64,000 bases of DNA from Colwellia polaris. Lineage in GTDB: Bacteria; Pseudomonadota; Gammaproteobacteria; Enterobacterales; Alteromonadaceae. Position 1 is the first letter of the stretch, and each line of letters begins with the position of its first letter. Made by a program: the position numbers and the translations under genes. A model generated the notes under the pieces. It searched no databases, was not told the DNA's origin, and worked only from the letters and a program-made list of their open reading frames with translations. Below are positions 40,391 to 48,715 of the stretch, in pieces. Where the stretch lies: assembly GCF_002104515.1 (NCBI RefSeq), contig NZ_NBOE01000003.1:62001-126000 (forward strand). The letters run 5' to 3'.

Positions 40391-41221
40391 ATGTTAAAAT
40401 TACAAACAATTATTGAACAAGCGTTCGAAGATCGCATAAACATTAGTCCAGCTAGCGTAACCTCAGAAGTAAAAGCTGCGGTTTTAGAGGCGTTAGCTGC
40501 ATTAAATAATGGTTCAGCGCGCGTAGCAGAGAAAATTGCTGGTGAATGGGTTGTACACCAATGGCTTAAAAAGGCAGTTTTACTGTCATTTAGAATTTGG
40601 GATAACGAGGTTATAGACGGAGCTGAAAGTAAGTTTTTTGATAAAGTTCCAATGAAATACACTGATTATACACATGAAGATTTCGTTGCCGATGGCGTTA
40701 GAGTTGTACCTGGAGCATCTGTACGCACAGGTAGCTTTATAGGTAAAAATGTCGTTGTTATGCCTAGCTTTGTTAACATTGGCGCCTATGTTGACGAAGG
40801 TTGTATGGTTGATGGCTGGGCTACTGTAGGCTCATGTGCTCAAATTGGTAAAAACGTACATTTATCAGGTGGTGTTGGTATTGGTGGCGTACTTGAGCCC
40901 CTACAAGCTGGCCCTACTATTATTGAAGATAACTGTTTTATTGGTGCTCGTTCTGAAATTGTAGAAGGCGTTGTAGTTGAAGAAGGTGCAGTTATCTCAA
41001 TGGGTGTTTATATTGGTCAAAGCACGCGTATTTTTGACAGAGAAACAGGCGAAGTTCATTACGGTCGCGTACCCGCTGGCTCTGTTGTAGTACCAGGGAA
41101 CTTGCCTTCTAAATGTGGTACTTATAGCTTATATGCTGCTATTATCGTTAAAAAAGTAGATGCTAAAACACGTGCTAAAGTAGGAATTAACGCTCTACTT
41201 CGTTCGGTATCTGAAGAGTAA
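40391..41221 (+). CDS. dapD: 2,3,4,5-tetrahydropyridine-2,6-dicarboxylate N-succinyltransferase
   Basis: Lysine and diaminopimelate pathway enzyme that succinylates tetrahydrodipicolinate. The 276-residue protein has an N-terminal helical domain ([17 protein letters not shown]) and a left-handed beta-helix of hexapeptide repeats ([38 protein letters not shown]). The active-site region [19 protein letters not shown] follows. It lies 15 bases after glnD. The glnD-dapD linkage is conserved in gammaproteobacteria. Confidence 0.98.
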   Translation: MLKLQTIIEQAFEDRINISPASVTSEVKAAVLEALAALNNGSARVAEKIAGEWVVHQWLKKAVLLSFRIWDNEVIDGAESKFFDKVPMKYTDYTHEDFVADGVRVVPGASVRTGSFIGKNVVVMPSFVNIGAYVDEGCMVDGWATVGSCAQIGKNVHLSGGVGIGGVLEPLQAGPTIIEDNCFIGARSEIVEGVVVEEGAVISMGVYIGQSTRIFDRETGEVHYGRVPAGSVVVPGNLPSKCGTYSLYAAIIVKKVDAKTRAKVGINALLRSVSEE

Positions 41222-41240
41222 TTTATTACTTATTAGCATA

Positions 41241-41280
41241 AATTCACACAATTTTACTTATTAGTAATATTGTGTGAATT
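41241..41280 (+). terminator. Hairpin after dapD
   Basis: Perfect 12-base arms AATTCACACAAT (41241-41252) and ATTGTGTGAATT (41269-41280) enclose a 16-base loop, 20 bases past the dapD stop. The nearest T-run (TTTTTTT) is 12 bases further on, so this may be a terminator or a processing hairpin. Confidence 0.5.
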
Positions 41281-41485
41281 CTGACAATGATATTTTTTTG
41301 ACACTTAATTAAAAGCATAATAATCAATAATTAATTCGCCTAAAAACTGCTTTTAATATTAATTATATAAATAACGTCCCCTCAACAAAAAAACAAAATA
41401 TTTCATATTTAAATCAGTAATTTGCCTTTTAATCTTACAATATTTATCTATTAAAAAATGCTATCAAGCTGTGTCAAAATAATAG

Positions 41486-41502
41486 TTGGCATAACCTTTG
41501 CG
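41486..41502 (+). promoter_or_regulatory. Candidate sigma-54 (RpoN) promoter of the small lipoprotein gene
   Basis: TTGGCATAACCTTTGCG matches the -24/-12 consensus TGGCAC-N5-TTGC, with the invariant GG and GC exactly 10 bases apart. Transcription would start near 41513 and give a leader of about 27 bases before the ATG at 41540. The spacer upstream (41281-41485) is AT-rich and could hold an enhancer-binding site, which I cannot identify. Confidence 0.6.
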
Positions 41503-41539
41503 ATAGAGGCTATAAGTACTCTTAACTAGCAAAAGTATT

Positions 41540-41872
41540 ATGAAAAAATTCCCTCTACTGCTCACTGTTTTAATTGTTACATTACTATCGGCGTGTAATT
41601 CAACACCGACAATAGTTATGGAAAAGAAGCCTTTGGTTTCAGATCATTATTTAATGCTGAGTTTATTGAATCGAGAAATGACACAAGATCAACAAATGAT
41701 GCTAGCGTTTGCAGAGCAGCGCGATAATTATCAATCGATATACTTTGTTAATGCGGTAGAGATCAGAGGTCCAAATGATGATAGTGATTACAGCAGCCAA
41801 AGACCAGAAAACAGTTACAGCAAATTAATTGCTCAAGACTTTAATTCTGTACATATAAGTGGCCCAAATTAA
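41540..41872 (+). CDS. Small hypothetical lipoprotein
   Basis: A 110-residue precursor with a clear lipoprotein signal: KKFPLLLTVLIVTLLSAC puts the lipidated cysteine at residue 19. The mature part is about 92 residues, polar and acidic, with a short helical segment (LMLSLLNREMTQDQQMMLAF) and an IRGPNDDSDYSSQRPE stretch. A similar ISGPN closes the protein, so residues RGPND and SGPN may be a weak internal repeat. I do not recognise a family. A sigma-54 promoter lies just upstream, suggesting regulation by an enhancer-binding protein, for example for nitrogen, stress or motility. Confidence 0.75.
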   Translation: MKKFPLLLTVLIVTLLSACNSTPTIVMEKKPLVSDHYLMLSLLNREMTQDQQMMLAFAEQRDNYQSIYFVNAVEIRGPNDDSDYSSQRPENSYSKLIAQDFNSVHISGPN

Positions 41873-41980
41873 TAACACGGCCACTAACTTATTTAGCACA
41901 AGTTTATTAAACTCAAGCGCTTAACAGTGACTAAAGTTTAAAACACAACAAGGCGTATTTAATAAACTACAATTCGTCTT

Positions 41981-42748
41981 TTAAAGTGAAATGCCTTGCC
42001 ATTGAAATTCTTTGAATACCTGCTGCCATTGTGCGTCAAATTCAGCTTCAACTTTCACTGCCTTCTCTGTAACAGGATGTATAAATTCAACTTGCTTTGC
42101 TATTAACATTAAACGTTTAAAACCAAAGTACTCACCAAAAAATGGATTTTGTTTATTATCGCCGTAATTTATATCACCAATAATTGGATGACGTAAATGC
42201 GCTAAATGCCGCCTTATTTGATGACGTCTGCCCGTATGAGGCTGACATTGAATTAGCGAATACCTAACACTAGAATACTTCCCTAACGGCACATCTATCG
42301 TGGCAATAGCTGCTGATTTATAAAACGTTGTTGCACTTTGTGGCGCTTTGTCGCGACTCACATCCTTATCACCTAAGTCATCTAGCTTTTCTTTTAATGG
42401 ATGTTCAATAACGCCTTGATCCACTAAATGCCCTCGCGTTAGTGCATAATAAGTTTTCTGAATTTTTCTCTCGGCAAATGCCTGTCCCATTAGACGAGCA
42501 ATATCTTGAGTTAATGCAAAAAGTAAAACACCTGAGGTAGGTCTATCTAAGCGATGTAAAGGGTAAACATATTGCCCGATTTGATCGCGAACCAGCTGCA
42601 AAGCAAAATAAATTTCATCTTTGTCCATAAAGCTTCGATGAACAAAAAGCCCTGCCGGTTTATCAACAGCGACTAGGTACTCATCTTGATATAATATTTT
42701 TAATACAGGCTTATCTATAATTACTGAACCGGCATTTTCAATTGTCAT
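41981..42748 (-). CDS. truC: tRNA pseudouridine(65) synthase TruC
   Basis: RluA-family pseudouridine synthase that modifies U65 of some tRNAs. The 255-residue protein contains LKILYQDEYLVAVDKPAGLFVHRS and the catalytic block YPLHRLDRPTSGVLLFAL with the active aspartate. SLIQCQPHTGRRHQIRRHLAHL follows. The sequence aligns by eye with E. coli TruC (YqcB), including VRDQIGQ before the catalytic motif. It is convergent with the small lipoprotein gene and divergent from the DUF3549 gene. In E. coli truC-yqcC lie beside csrB, which fits the RNA found at 44361-44609. Confidence 0.94.
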   Translation of the reverse strand: MTIENAGSVIIDKPVLKILYQDEYLVAVDKPAGLFVHRSFMDKDEIYFALQLVRDQIGQYVYPLHRLDRPTSGVLLFALTQDIARLMGQAFAERKIQKTYYALTRGHLVDQGVIEHPLKEKLDDLGDKDVSRDKAPQSATTFYKSAAIATIDVPLGKYSSVRYSLIQCQPHTGRRHQIRRHLAHLRHPIIGDINYGDNKQNPFFGEYFGFKRLMLIAKQVEFIHPVTEKAVKVEAEFDAQWQQVFKEFQWQGISL

Positions 42749-42968
42749 GTTAGAGAATTCTTCTTTTATTAATCATGGTTTCTAACGACTGAAAATACAG
42801 GGCTAGAAATTTAACAATTTTGATAAATCAACCATTTTAATTTTCCATTAATCAAGAAAAAGATTAACGGTGGAGTTAAAGCGCTATTATCTCTATAATA
42901 TTGCGCCATAACAACTTGTACCTACTTTTATCAATTTATATCAACCTTTATAGCGACAATATTATTCT

Positions 42969-44015
42969 ATGAGTTCATCTTCAGACACTATTTCTTCAAT
43001 TTCCGCATTACTGAGCTTATCAGATTCTCAATACCGTGTTTTTGATATTGGCCGTAGAGTAGATAAAATTTCAAAAGAGCAGTTTGCTAAAATTGAAGCG
43101 GCAGAGCTAGCATATCCTTATCCTATTCAAGGGCATGCCCTACTCGCCATAGCGTTTTGGCAAAAGCAATCAACGAGTCCCTATTTATGGTTTATCAAAC
43201 TGCCATTAGACGAAAGAGGTTTATTAAACCAAGGTGCAAGAAACCACTTTATAGCGATTATTATTGAAGCTTTAGGTGATGATCTCTCTGTTAATCCCAC
43301 CGAGCAACAAGAAGCCTTATTAAAGAAAAATCCCTACCATTTTACGCCTGCCCAATATAAATTGGCGGCAGTAAATAGTGTTGTATCTACCTCACTCAAA
43401 CAAGTAGCAAGCAAATTTTATCCGCCAGCCCAACATTATTTATCGGGCGTTAACGGTTGGGAAGCCTGGCAAACAGTTGGCGTGCAAGGCTTATCAGATT
43501 TTGCCTTTAGATTAGACGAAGCTCAAAACAATCAAATTTTAACCAATGCTTTACCATACCTTCCTGAAGAAGTTTTAGTGCCTTTATGCTCTGCGCTTGA
43601 AAATATTAACTTAGCTCCAGCAGTAATAAAACAATTAACAACACGTTATCAACAAGAAGAAGAAAAAGCTGAAGTTAATAATACAATTTTGATAGCCTTG
43701 TTACGTGCATTAGCGTCAAGTACGCAGCACCCTTACAGCCAAGAATTTATCGCTAATTTAATCGAAAACACCGATTTAGCTGAAGATGCACTTATTATTA
43801 TCGCAGGTCGATTATGGCCAACATTAATTGATGAAAAGTTATTATTTAGCTACTTAGAGCAATTAATAAAAGATAACGACAACGCATTATTTTCGGCAAT
43901 ATTTAAAGATTTAGTTGCAATACCTATGATTCGCCCCGTACTATTGCAAGCCATTCGTTCACCAAAACGCAGCCCTGAATTGGCCAAAGCCATTGGCATG
44001 CTTTTTAAACCTTAG
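42969..44015 (+). CDS. DUF3549 family protein
   Basis: A 348-residue protein recognised as DUF3549 from its start (SSISALLSLSDSQYRVFDIGRRVDKIS), the FAKIEAAELAYPYPIQGHALLAIAFWQ block and WFIKLPLDERGLLNQGARNHF. No signal peptide or membrane helix is evident, and the C-terminal half looks like a helical repeat. The family is confined to gammaproteobacteria, and I know of no assigned function. It is divergent from truC. The following DUF3301 gene starts 7 bases after its stop, so the two are cotranscribed. Confidence 0.85.
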   Translation: MSSSSDTISSISALLSLSDSQYRVFDIGRRVDKISKEQFAKIEAAELAYPYPIQGHALLAIAFWQKQSTSPYLWFIKLPLDERGLLNQGARNHFIAIIIEALGDDLSVNPTEQQEALLKKNPYHFTPAQYKLAAVNSVVSTSLKQVASKFYPPAQHYLSGVNGWEAWQTVGVQGLSDFAFRLDEAQNNQILTNALPYLPEEVLVPLCSALENINLAPAVIKQLTTRYQQEEEKAEVNNTILIALLRALASSTQHPYSQEFIANLIENTDLAEDALIIIAGRLWPTLIDEKLLFSYLEQLIKDNDNALFSAIFKDLVAIPMIRPVLLQAIRSPKRSPELAKAIGMLFKP

Positions 44016-44022
44016 GCATTTC

Positions 44023-44325
44023 ATGGAAAACATTTATTACCTACTCTTTATTGGTTTACTCTTCTGGTATTTTGTCTATTTACGCAAAGTATCAGAGCAC
44101 GCGCGCTCGCACGCTGACCAATATTGTAAACAAGAAAACTTACAATTTTTAGCGATTGCCCGCCAATCAAGTCGATTTAGATTTTCTAAACGTTTAGGAC
44201 CACACTGGTTGAGTAGTTTTGATTTTGAATTTAGTGGTGATGGTGAATCAACTTACCATGGCACAATGACATTACGTGGTTATAAGCTCGATAATATAGA
44301 TACCCCGCCTTACCGAGTGAATTAA
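44023..44325 (+). CDS. DUF3301 family single-pass membrane protein
   Basis: A 100-residue protein with one N-terminal membrane segment (IYYLLFIGLLFWYFVYL), then a basic cytoplasmic domain ARSHADQYCKQENLQFLAIA and a beta-rich C-terminus (FDFEFSGDGESTYHGTMTL). This layout is that of DUF3301. I chose the ATG at 44023, which starts just after the DUF3549 stop. An in-frame TTG 30 bases upstream inside that gene is unlikely. Function unknown. Its transcript would end at the symmetrical terminator at 44368-44386, shared with the RNA encoded on the other strand. Confidence 0.83.
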   Translation: MENIYYLLFIGLLFWYFVYLRKVSEHARSHADQYCKQENLQFLAIARQSSRFRFSKRLGPHWLSSFDFEFSGDGESTYHGTMTLRGYKLDNIDTPPYRVN

Positions 44326-44360
44326 TAAAATAGCTATTATGGGTGGCGTAAAAAAGAGAC

Positions 44361-44386
44361 AAAAAAAAAGCGACATAATGTCGCTT
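44361..44386 (-). terminator. Bidirectional terminator shared by the CsrB-like RNA and the DUF3301 gene
   Basis: A perfect nine-pair hairpin (44368-44376 with 44378-44386) has a T-tract on the minus strand (A-run at 44361-44369). On the plus strand it is followed by TGTTTTTTG, so it can stop both transcripts. Confidence 0.88.
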
Positions 44387-44609
44387 GTTTTTTGATTATT
44401 TAACTATTTCCGTGGTTTACATCCCTTTGTGCTTATTCCATAAGCGCTCTTTTCATTCCATGAAAAAAGTTGCATCGTGCATAACATCCGTATTTACCTT
44501 AAGCAAAATAACCTTAATTCCATTTACTAATTCATAAATCCGTTTAATCCATAAATACTAACCGCAGTCGGTAAATACTTGGTTTCCCTAACGCTTTGTC
44601 TCCTAGACG
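44361..44609 (-). ncRNA. csrB: CsrB-family regulatory RNA (CsrA-sequestering sRNA)
   Basis: No gene fits this stretch, but the minus strand has ten GGA triplets in about 250 bases (plus-strand TCC at 44409, 44422, 44437, 44457, 44487, 44519, 44539, 44548, 44585 and 44601). Most are in the form A(C/U/G)GGA, such as AUGGAUU, ACGGAUU and AUGGAAU, the CsrA-binding motif. The 3' end is a perfect hairpin AAGCGACAT/ATGTCGCTT followed by a run of seven or more U. A TATAAT box (44616-44621) would start the RNA with GUCUAGGAGAC. CsrB, CsrC and RsmZ RNAs sequester CsrA/RsmA through such repeats. In E. coli csrB is also near truC (between yqcC and syd), so position supports the call. Confidence 0.82.
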
Positions 44610-44615
44610 AAATTA

Positions 44616-44621
44616 ATTATA
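44616..44621 (-). promoter_or_regulatory. -10 box of the CsrB-like RNA
   Basis: A consensus TATAAT is present on the minus strand. The region 17 bases upstream (CTATTA) is a poor -35 box, as expected for a promoter that needs an activator such as UvrY/GacA. Confidence 0.6.
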
Positions 44622-44779
44622 CTTCAAGCGTTGTTTTATAATAGACGGGGCAAACTAAAAGAAATTATTTTTTTTCATTACTTACAAAGAAATACATTAA
44701 TAAACCTTAATTATCAGCAGCTTAAAAACTTAACAGGTCAATAAACTCAAGTTTATTCCTATAAACTAACAACATATGC

Positions 44780-44789
44780 AGACATGTCT
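44780..44789 (-). promoter_or_regulatory. Candidate UvrY/GacA-type upstream activating site
   Basis: The perfect 10-base palindrome AGACATGTCT lies in the minus-strand context GTAAGACATGTCTGCA, resembling the GacA/LetA boxes (TGTAAG-N6-CTTACA; TnAGAAATTTCTnA). Its centre is about 176 bases upstream of the predicted RNA start, the usual distance of such sites in rsm/csr RNA promoters. Confidence 0.45.
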
Positions 44790-44935
44790 TACGTACTGTT
44801 GGCCGAATTAGGTCAATAGTTTACATTTTGCGTTATTTGTCGTTTCACGAAAACATCAGATCAAATCAAATTTAATCTGCTCGAAAATACATCGGTTTAA
44901 GCTAAAAATTCCGTTAAAATTCTAATCTTCCATTT

Positions 44936-45856
44936 TCAATATACCCAACCATCCATACAATTAGTTGGCATACCTAGTTCACCTATTTCAGCATAAATAT
45001 CATCAATATAATCTGGGTCTTTAGCACCTTCTTTGGCGATATTTAACCAATATTTAGCCTTTATACTGTCTTTATTACACGCATAGTAAGTACCTAACCA
45101 GATTTCACCATATTTATACCCTTGCTTAGCCGATTGTTCAAATGCATTGAATGCATCAGCCCTAGAGTTTTTTTGCAGTAATATACCAATATAGTAATAG
45201 GCTTCAGGATTATTGAACTTTTCAATAGCGTACTTCCATAACTCTATCGCTTTACTTTTATCTATGGTTAATGAATGTGATAAGCCAAACATTGAATAGC
45301 TATATGAACCATGCTCAAGAGCAGATGCTAAATCAAATAATTCTTGATAAGGTAAACGCTTATAATCTTTTAACTTATTCTTAAATGCTCGCTTAATTTC
45401 AAGGTCGGATCTAATGATCTTAGGTAAACCAAACAAAATGTCATTTCCCCTCAAAAATTTAAGGTTATTCTCTTCATTATGTTTTTTAACAAACTTAGCC
45501 CAATGTTCAAGCGGTGCTGTGTTGCAGCCTCCATTTTGTTGTATTACTTCACTCACTAATTGATTGGCAAAATTTTCAGTTTCGGTTTCATAACCCATGA
45601 ACTCTACAAATTCATTGAAGGTATACCCGGTATTTTTTCTCAGGTAATAATCTGTTTCTAAAAGGAACTCCGATGAATTTTTAAATGTTGTTTTACATCG
45701 CTCATTCATTATTGAAAAAGCCACATTTCCTAAGGCTATATCACCAATAACTTCTGCATAAGCTATAGACGTTTTTTCGAATTGATTTAATTCTTTTGCG
45801 TTTATTTCAAATTGCCATAAACCAAATAATATTAAATAAAGTAGAATTCTAGTCAT
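44936..45856 (-). CDS. Secreted hypothetical protein with Sel1-like repeats
   Basis: A 306-residue protein with an N-terminal signal peptide (TRILLYLILFGLWQFEINA). The first 150 residues after it match nothing I recognise. The last 120 contain tetratricopeptide/Sel1-like helical pairs, for example PEAYYYIGILLQKNSRADAF and KYGEIWLGTYYACNKDSIKA. Four or five cysteines are present, including CNTAP, CNKDS and the terminal NCMDGWVY, so disulfides are possible in the periplasm. Such repeat proteins often mediate protein-protein contacts. Its start lies about 230 bases from the VOC-protein gene. No operon partner is evident. Confidence 0.72.
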   Translation of the reverse strand: MTRILLYLILFGLWQFEINAKELNQFEKTSIAYAEVIGDIALGNVAFSIMNERCKTTFKNSSEFLLETDYYLRKNTGYTFNEFVEFMGYETETENFANQLVSEVIQQNGGCNTAPLEHWAKFVKKHNEENNLKFLRGNDILFGLPKIIRSDLEIKRAFKNKLKDYKRLPYQELFDLASALEHGSYSYSMFGLSHSLTIDKSKAIELWKYAIEKFNNPEAYYYIGILLQKNSRADAFNAFEQSAKQGYKYGEIWLGTYYACNKDSIKAKYWLNIAKEGAKDPDYIDDIYAEIGELGMPTNCMDGWVY

Positions 45857-46084
45857 TAACTAATCCTTGAGTAATATTTGACGCTTTTGATAAGTTATCA
45901 ATAACAGAGAAACAATCATCGATAAAGTAAGTAAAAAAATATGCCCATTTGTTTCACTTTTAACAGTATGATTAGAAGCTGATATTCATCCATAACGTAT
46001 TTGTCTATCGCTATAGTCTACGTCATTTGGTAACTAAAAATGAAATGTGCATAGAAGTTTAGATTAAAGCAAAGCCAACCACTT

Positions 46085-46453
46085 CTACACTTGGTTGATT
46101 GGTTTAAAGTTGCCAAATTCTGTAACGTGCCAAAGTTCACCAGATGGCCCCCACAAATAAACAACTTTCCCCCAATGTTCTGTTTTAATAGGCTTATACT
46201 TAATATCGAAACCATCTAGATTTGAAATAACTTCAAAAGCCTCGTTTATGTTTAAAACCGACAGCTGGAACATTAAGTTTTTAGCCAATTCTTCGTTATA
46301 AAATCTTTGTAAGAAAAATGTACACTCACCGTTCTCAAATAAAGATAGGTCGTCACTCACATAATCCATTTTAAAGCCCAGTGCTTGATAAAATGATTGC
46401 GATATTTCGTAATTTTTACTAGGAATAAAAACCCTAATGTCATCTACTTTCAT
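46085..46453 (-). CDS. VOC-superfamily (glyoxalase/bleomycin-resistance-like) protein
   Basis: A 122-residue protein with one VOC domain: MKVDDIRVFIPSKNYEISQ, FYQALGFKMDYVSDDLSLF, and the terminal VVYLWGPSGELWHVTEF. The early LGF and late GPSGELWHV pattern is typical of small bleomycin-resistance or glyoxalase-like proteins. The usual metal ligands are only partly present: a glutamate in GELWHVTE, with no early histidine. It may not be a glyoxalase. Function unknown. Confidence 0.78.
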   Translation of the reverse strand: MKVDDIRVFIPSKNYEISQSFYQALGFKMDYVSDDLSLFENGECTFFLQRFYNEELAKNLMFQLSVLNINEAFEVISNLDGFDIKYKPIKTEHWGKVVYLWGPSGELWHVTEFGNFKPINQV

Positions 46454-46487
46454 CTGATTGTCCTTTGGTAACTAACACGCCCTTATA

Positions 46488-46884
46488 TCAGTAAAATAAC
46501 CAAGAAATACAGGGGTAACTATGAATGAAAAACTGTGCTTTGTTCCGGCTAGTTCTATATTCAGTACAACATGCCATTAACCGCTTTTGCAATTGGGTAT
46601 TTTCACAGCTAATAATATTGAGACCACTAACTTTATTTTTAGCTGAGTACGTTAACATAGCCTTATATTCATTGATGCCCGTTGGAAATCTATCTTCAAT
46701 CTCCTCAGGATGATAACCCATAAATTCAATGGTAAATGCTGATTATCTGATGCAAATGAAGCACAAGCAAGCATTGCACAGCTATCGAGTTGTTCGGCAA
46801 ACCATCTTCATCTTCTGCAATTAAAAAAGACTTAACTTCGTGAAATAGATCAGCTAATTTTTCTTTTAACTCTAAAGCATCCAT
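46488..46884 (-). pseudogene. Probable remnant of a small protein gene, frameshifted
   Basis: An open frame starts with ATG at 46884 (MDALELKEKLADLFHEVKSF) and reads well for about 30 codons to IAEDEDG. It then continues in a less natural composition to a stop near 46729. Other frames carry protein-like segments over the adjacent DNA: FAEQLDSCAMLACASF, then from 46721 MGYHPEEIEDRFPTGINEYK. No single frame spans the region. This suggests one small gene broken by at least one frameshift, but I recognise no family. Two short overlapping genes or chance are alternatives. Confidence 0.3.
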
Positions 46885-47182
46885 TGCACCTAATATTTTG
46901 TTTAAAACTGTTCAGCATCTTCAAACAGTAGCATGGCTACAATATTTATTAAAATCTCATATGTAGACTAAATCTACTTAGAAAATAGTAACGAGATTAA
47001 TAACATTTAAACAACTTGAACTCTTGCCATTTTAAATGACAAATAAAATGAAAAATCGACGAGATAAACTGACTTTAAGGTTCAAATTAGTTAACCTTGC
47101 CCACTCTTATAGTTTTATTATTTTAGTGCTTTTTTAAGTTCGCTATTTTTGTACTTTAGCTAACTTATTTTGTGGAGATTTT
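46885..47182. other. Gene-free stretch before the 372-residue membrane protein gene
   Basis: About 300 AT-rich bases. I see no open frame of note and no clear terminator. A TGTGGAGA Shine-Dalgarno for the next gene is at 47171-47178, and its promoter should be within the last 100 bases. Confidence 0.4.
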
Positions 47183-48301
47183 ATGCAATTTATTCAGTCA
47201 TTATTTTGCTGGCAAGGTTTTGATAATCGACAACGTTTTATACTTATCGTACTGTCTTCTTTATTCTTTTTTAGTACATTAAGCACAATTTTTAGTAATT
47301 CTATATTATTCAGCGCTGTCATCTTACTTTTATGCTCTGTTGTATGTTTCGCTACAACAAAACGCCGACAAAATGATGCTCAGTTTGATAAAAAATGGCT
47401 TATGGCTCCCACTGGTAGTTTATTTATTACGGGCTTAATCATTGTGCTGCTTGGGAATGGCATGAGCTATTGGTTGCTATTGTTACCCGCCGGCTTGAGC
47501 ACACTATTGTTAACTTACCCGAGTAAAAATAACAGGCATTATGTGCTAGGTTACAGTGGGCCGATAAATTTATCTGAGTTCGAAAAAACGGTGAAGAAGA
47601 ACTCTTCACGTAATAGCCAACGTGTTGAGCCTACCATTAACAGTATTGATGTAACCCCTTCTAACGCATTTTCATATGCAAATAATGTTGAAAACTCAAC
47701 ATCAACAACCTATAGAGACAATACTAACTCAAACAGCCAAAATTCAAATAAAGATCAAGGGCTTGAGTTTGCAGAGTCGCTTCGATTAACACTGTTTAGT
47801 AAAATAAATACCCGCTTAACTATTGCGGTAATCATTTCATTTTTCGTGCTAGTTTTATTTATATTTGCCTTATTTTCTGACAATATTGAGGGTGAAAATT
47901 TAGTAGAAGAAGAAGCGCTTCCTGAAAAGAGCACGACCTTTGAGCATAAACTCACATTACCCGATAACTTCTCTATAATGTTTAATGATCAAAAAGCCCT
48001 TGTTGTTCACTGGCAAGCTGATGTTGTAGATAATAATGAGTTTTGGACATTAGGCACAGCCATTGGTGATAAAAGCTGTAAGGCTATTGAATTTAATAAT
48101 GAGTTGCCAATAAGAACACTTAAAGTTAGTACAGAAAACAATGGCTTTTATGCCTATTTTTCGCCATTAGATACTAAAGCGCTAATTAAAAATATTGCTT
48201 TTAAAAACAATTTTGCATTATGTGGTTATAAGTTTTCTTTGAAAGGTAGCCAAGCCGCATTAGGGAAGTCTGCATTTTATTCACCGTTAGTTGAATACTA
48301 A
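47183..48301 (+). CDS. Hypothetical membrane protein
   Basis: A 372-residue protein. Two pairs of membrane segments in the first 115 residues (RFILIVLSSLFFFSTLSTI, FSAVILLLCSVVCFAT, GSLFITGLIIVLLGN, WLLLLPAGLSTLLLT) are followed by a Ser/Asn-rich linker (about 140-190, NSTSTTYRDNTNSNSQNSN). Another membrane helix lies at about 212-233 (LTIAVIISFFVLVLFIFALF), then a soluble C-terminal domain of about 135 residues with two cysteines. The WQGFDNRQRFILIV start recalls DUF805-type membrane proteins. I do not recognise the C-terminal domain, which is probably periplasmic. Confidence 0.7.
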   Translation: MQFIQSLFCWQGFDNRQRFILIVLSSLFFFSTLSTIFSNSILFSAVILLLCSVVCFATTKRRQNDAQFDKKWLMAPTGSLFITGLIIVLLGNGMSYWLLLLPAGLSTLLLTYPSKNNRHYVLGYSGPINLSEFEKTVKKNSSRNSQRVEPTINSIDVTPSNAFSYANNVENSTSTTYRDNTNSNSQNSNKDQGLEFAESLRLTLFSKINTRLTIAVIISFFVLVLFIFALFSDNIEGENLVEEEALPEKSTTFEHKLTLPDNFSIMFNDQKALVVHWQADVVDNNEFWTLGTAIGDKSCKAIEFNNELPIRTLKVSTENNGFYAYFSPLDTKALIKNIAFKNNFALCGYKFSLKGSQAALGKSAFYSPLVEY

Positions 48302-48715
48302 CGCTGCAAAATAAGTAAGTAATATGCCTAACGACGATGTTTGAACTCGTTAACAGTTTTAGTGCTTCTAATATCGGTGATTAGAATAAACGACCAATAT
48401 AAGCGACTAAGGCAAGTGATTAAGGCTAATGAGTTGAAGGAGATTACTTTTATGTCAAATATGGCTAGAGAAATTACATTAGGAATAAGCTTAATTATCC
48501 CTAATGTAGTCATTTAAACTTTTTATTTAATTTCTTATTTAATTTCTTATTTAAGCGCTTATTTAAGTTAAGAAGGACAAACTGAACTCACTCAATTAAC
48601 GTGAATAAGGTTTTATAAAGACATAACAAAGTAGCGTATAACCCCCTTGAACTTTATGCATTTTAGTGGGAGTTTATCAATTAACTCAAATATTATTAAT
48701 TTTTAAGTCGCCAGG
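48302..48715. other. Gene-poor stretch with a hairpin and 12-base tandem repeats
   Basis: 414 bases between convergent genes. It contains a 21-codon open frame (48452-48517) with an AAGGAGA Shine-Dalgarno, and a hairpin ACATTAGG...CCTAATGT (48476-48507) overlapping that frame. About four copies of a 12-base unit of the type CTTATTTAATTT follow (48522-48569). I would not call the 21-codon frame a gene without expression data. Confidence 0.4.
48522..48569. repeat. 12-base tandem repeat, about four units
   Basis: Units start at 48522, 48534, 48546 and 48558. The shared core TTATTTAA is followed by TTT in the first two and by GCG or GTT in the last two. Confidence 0.65.
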
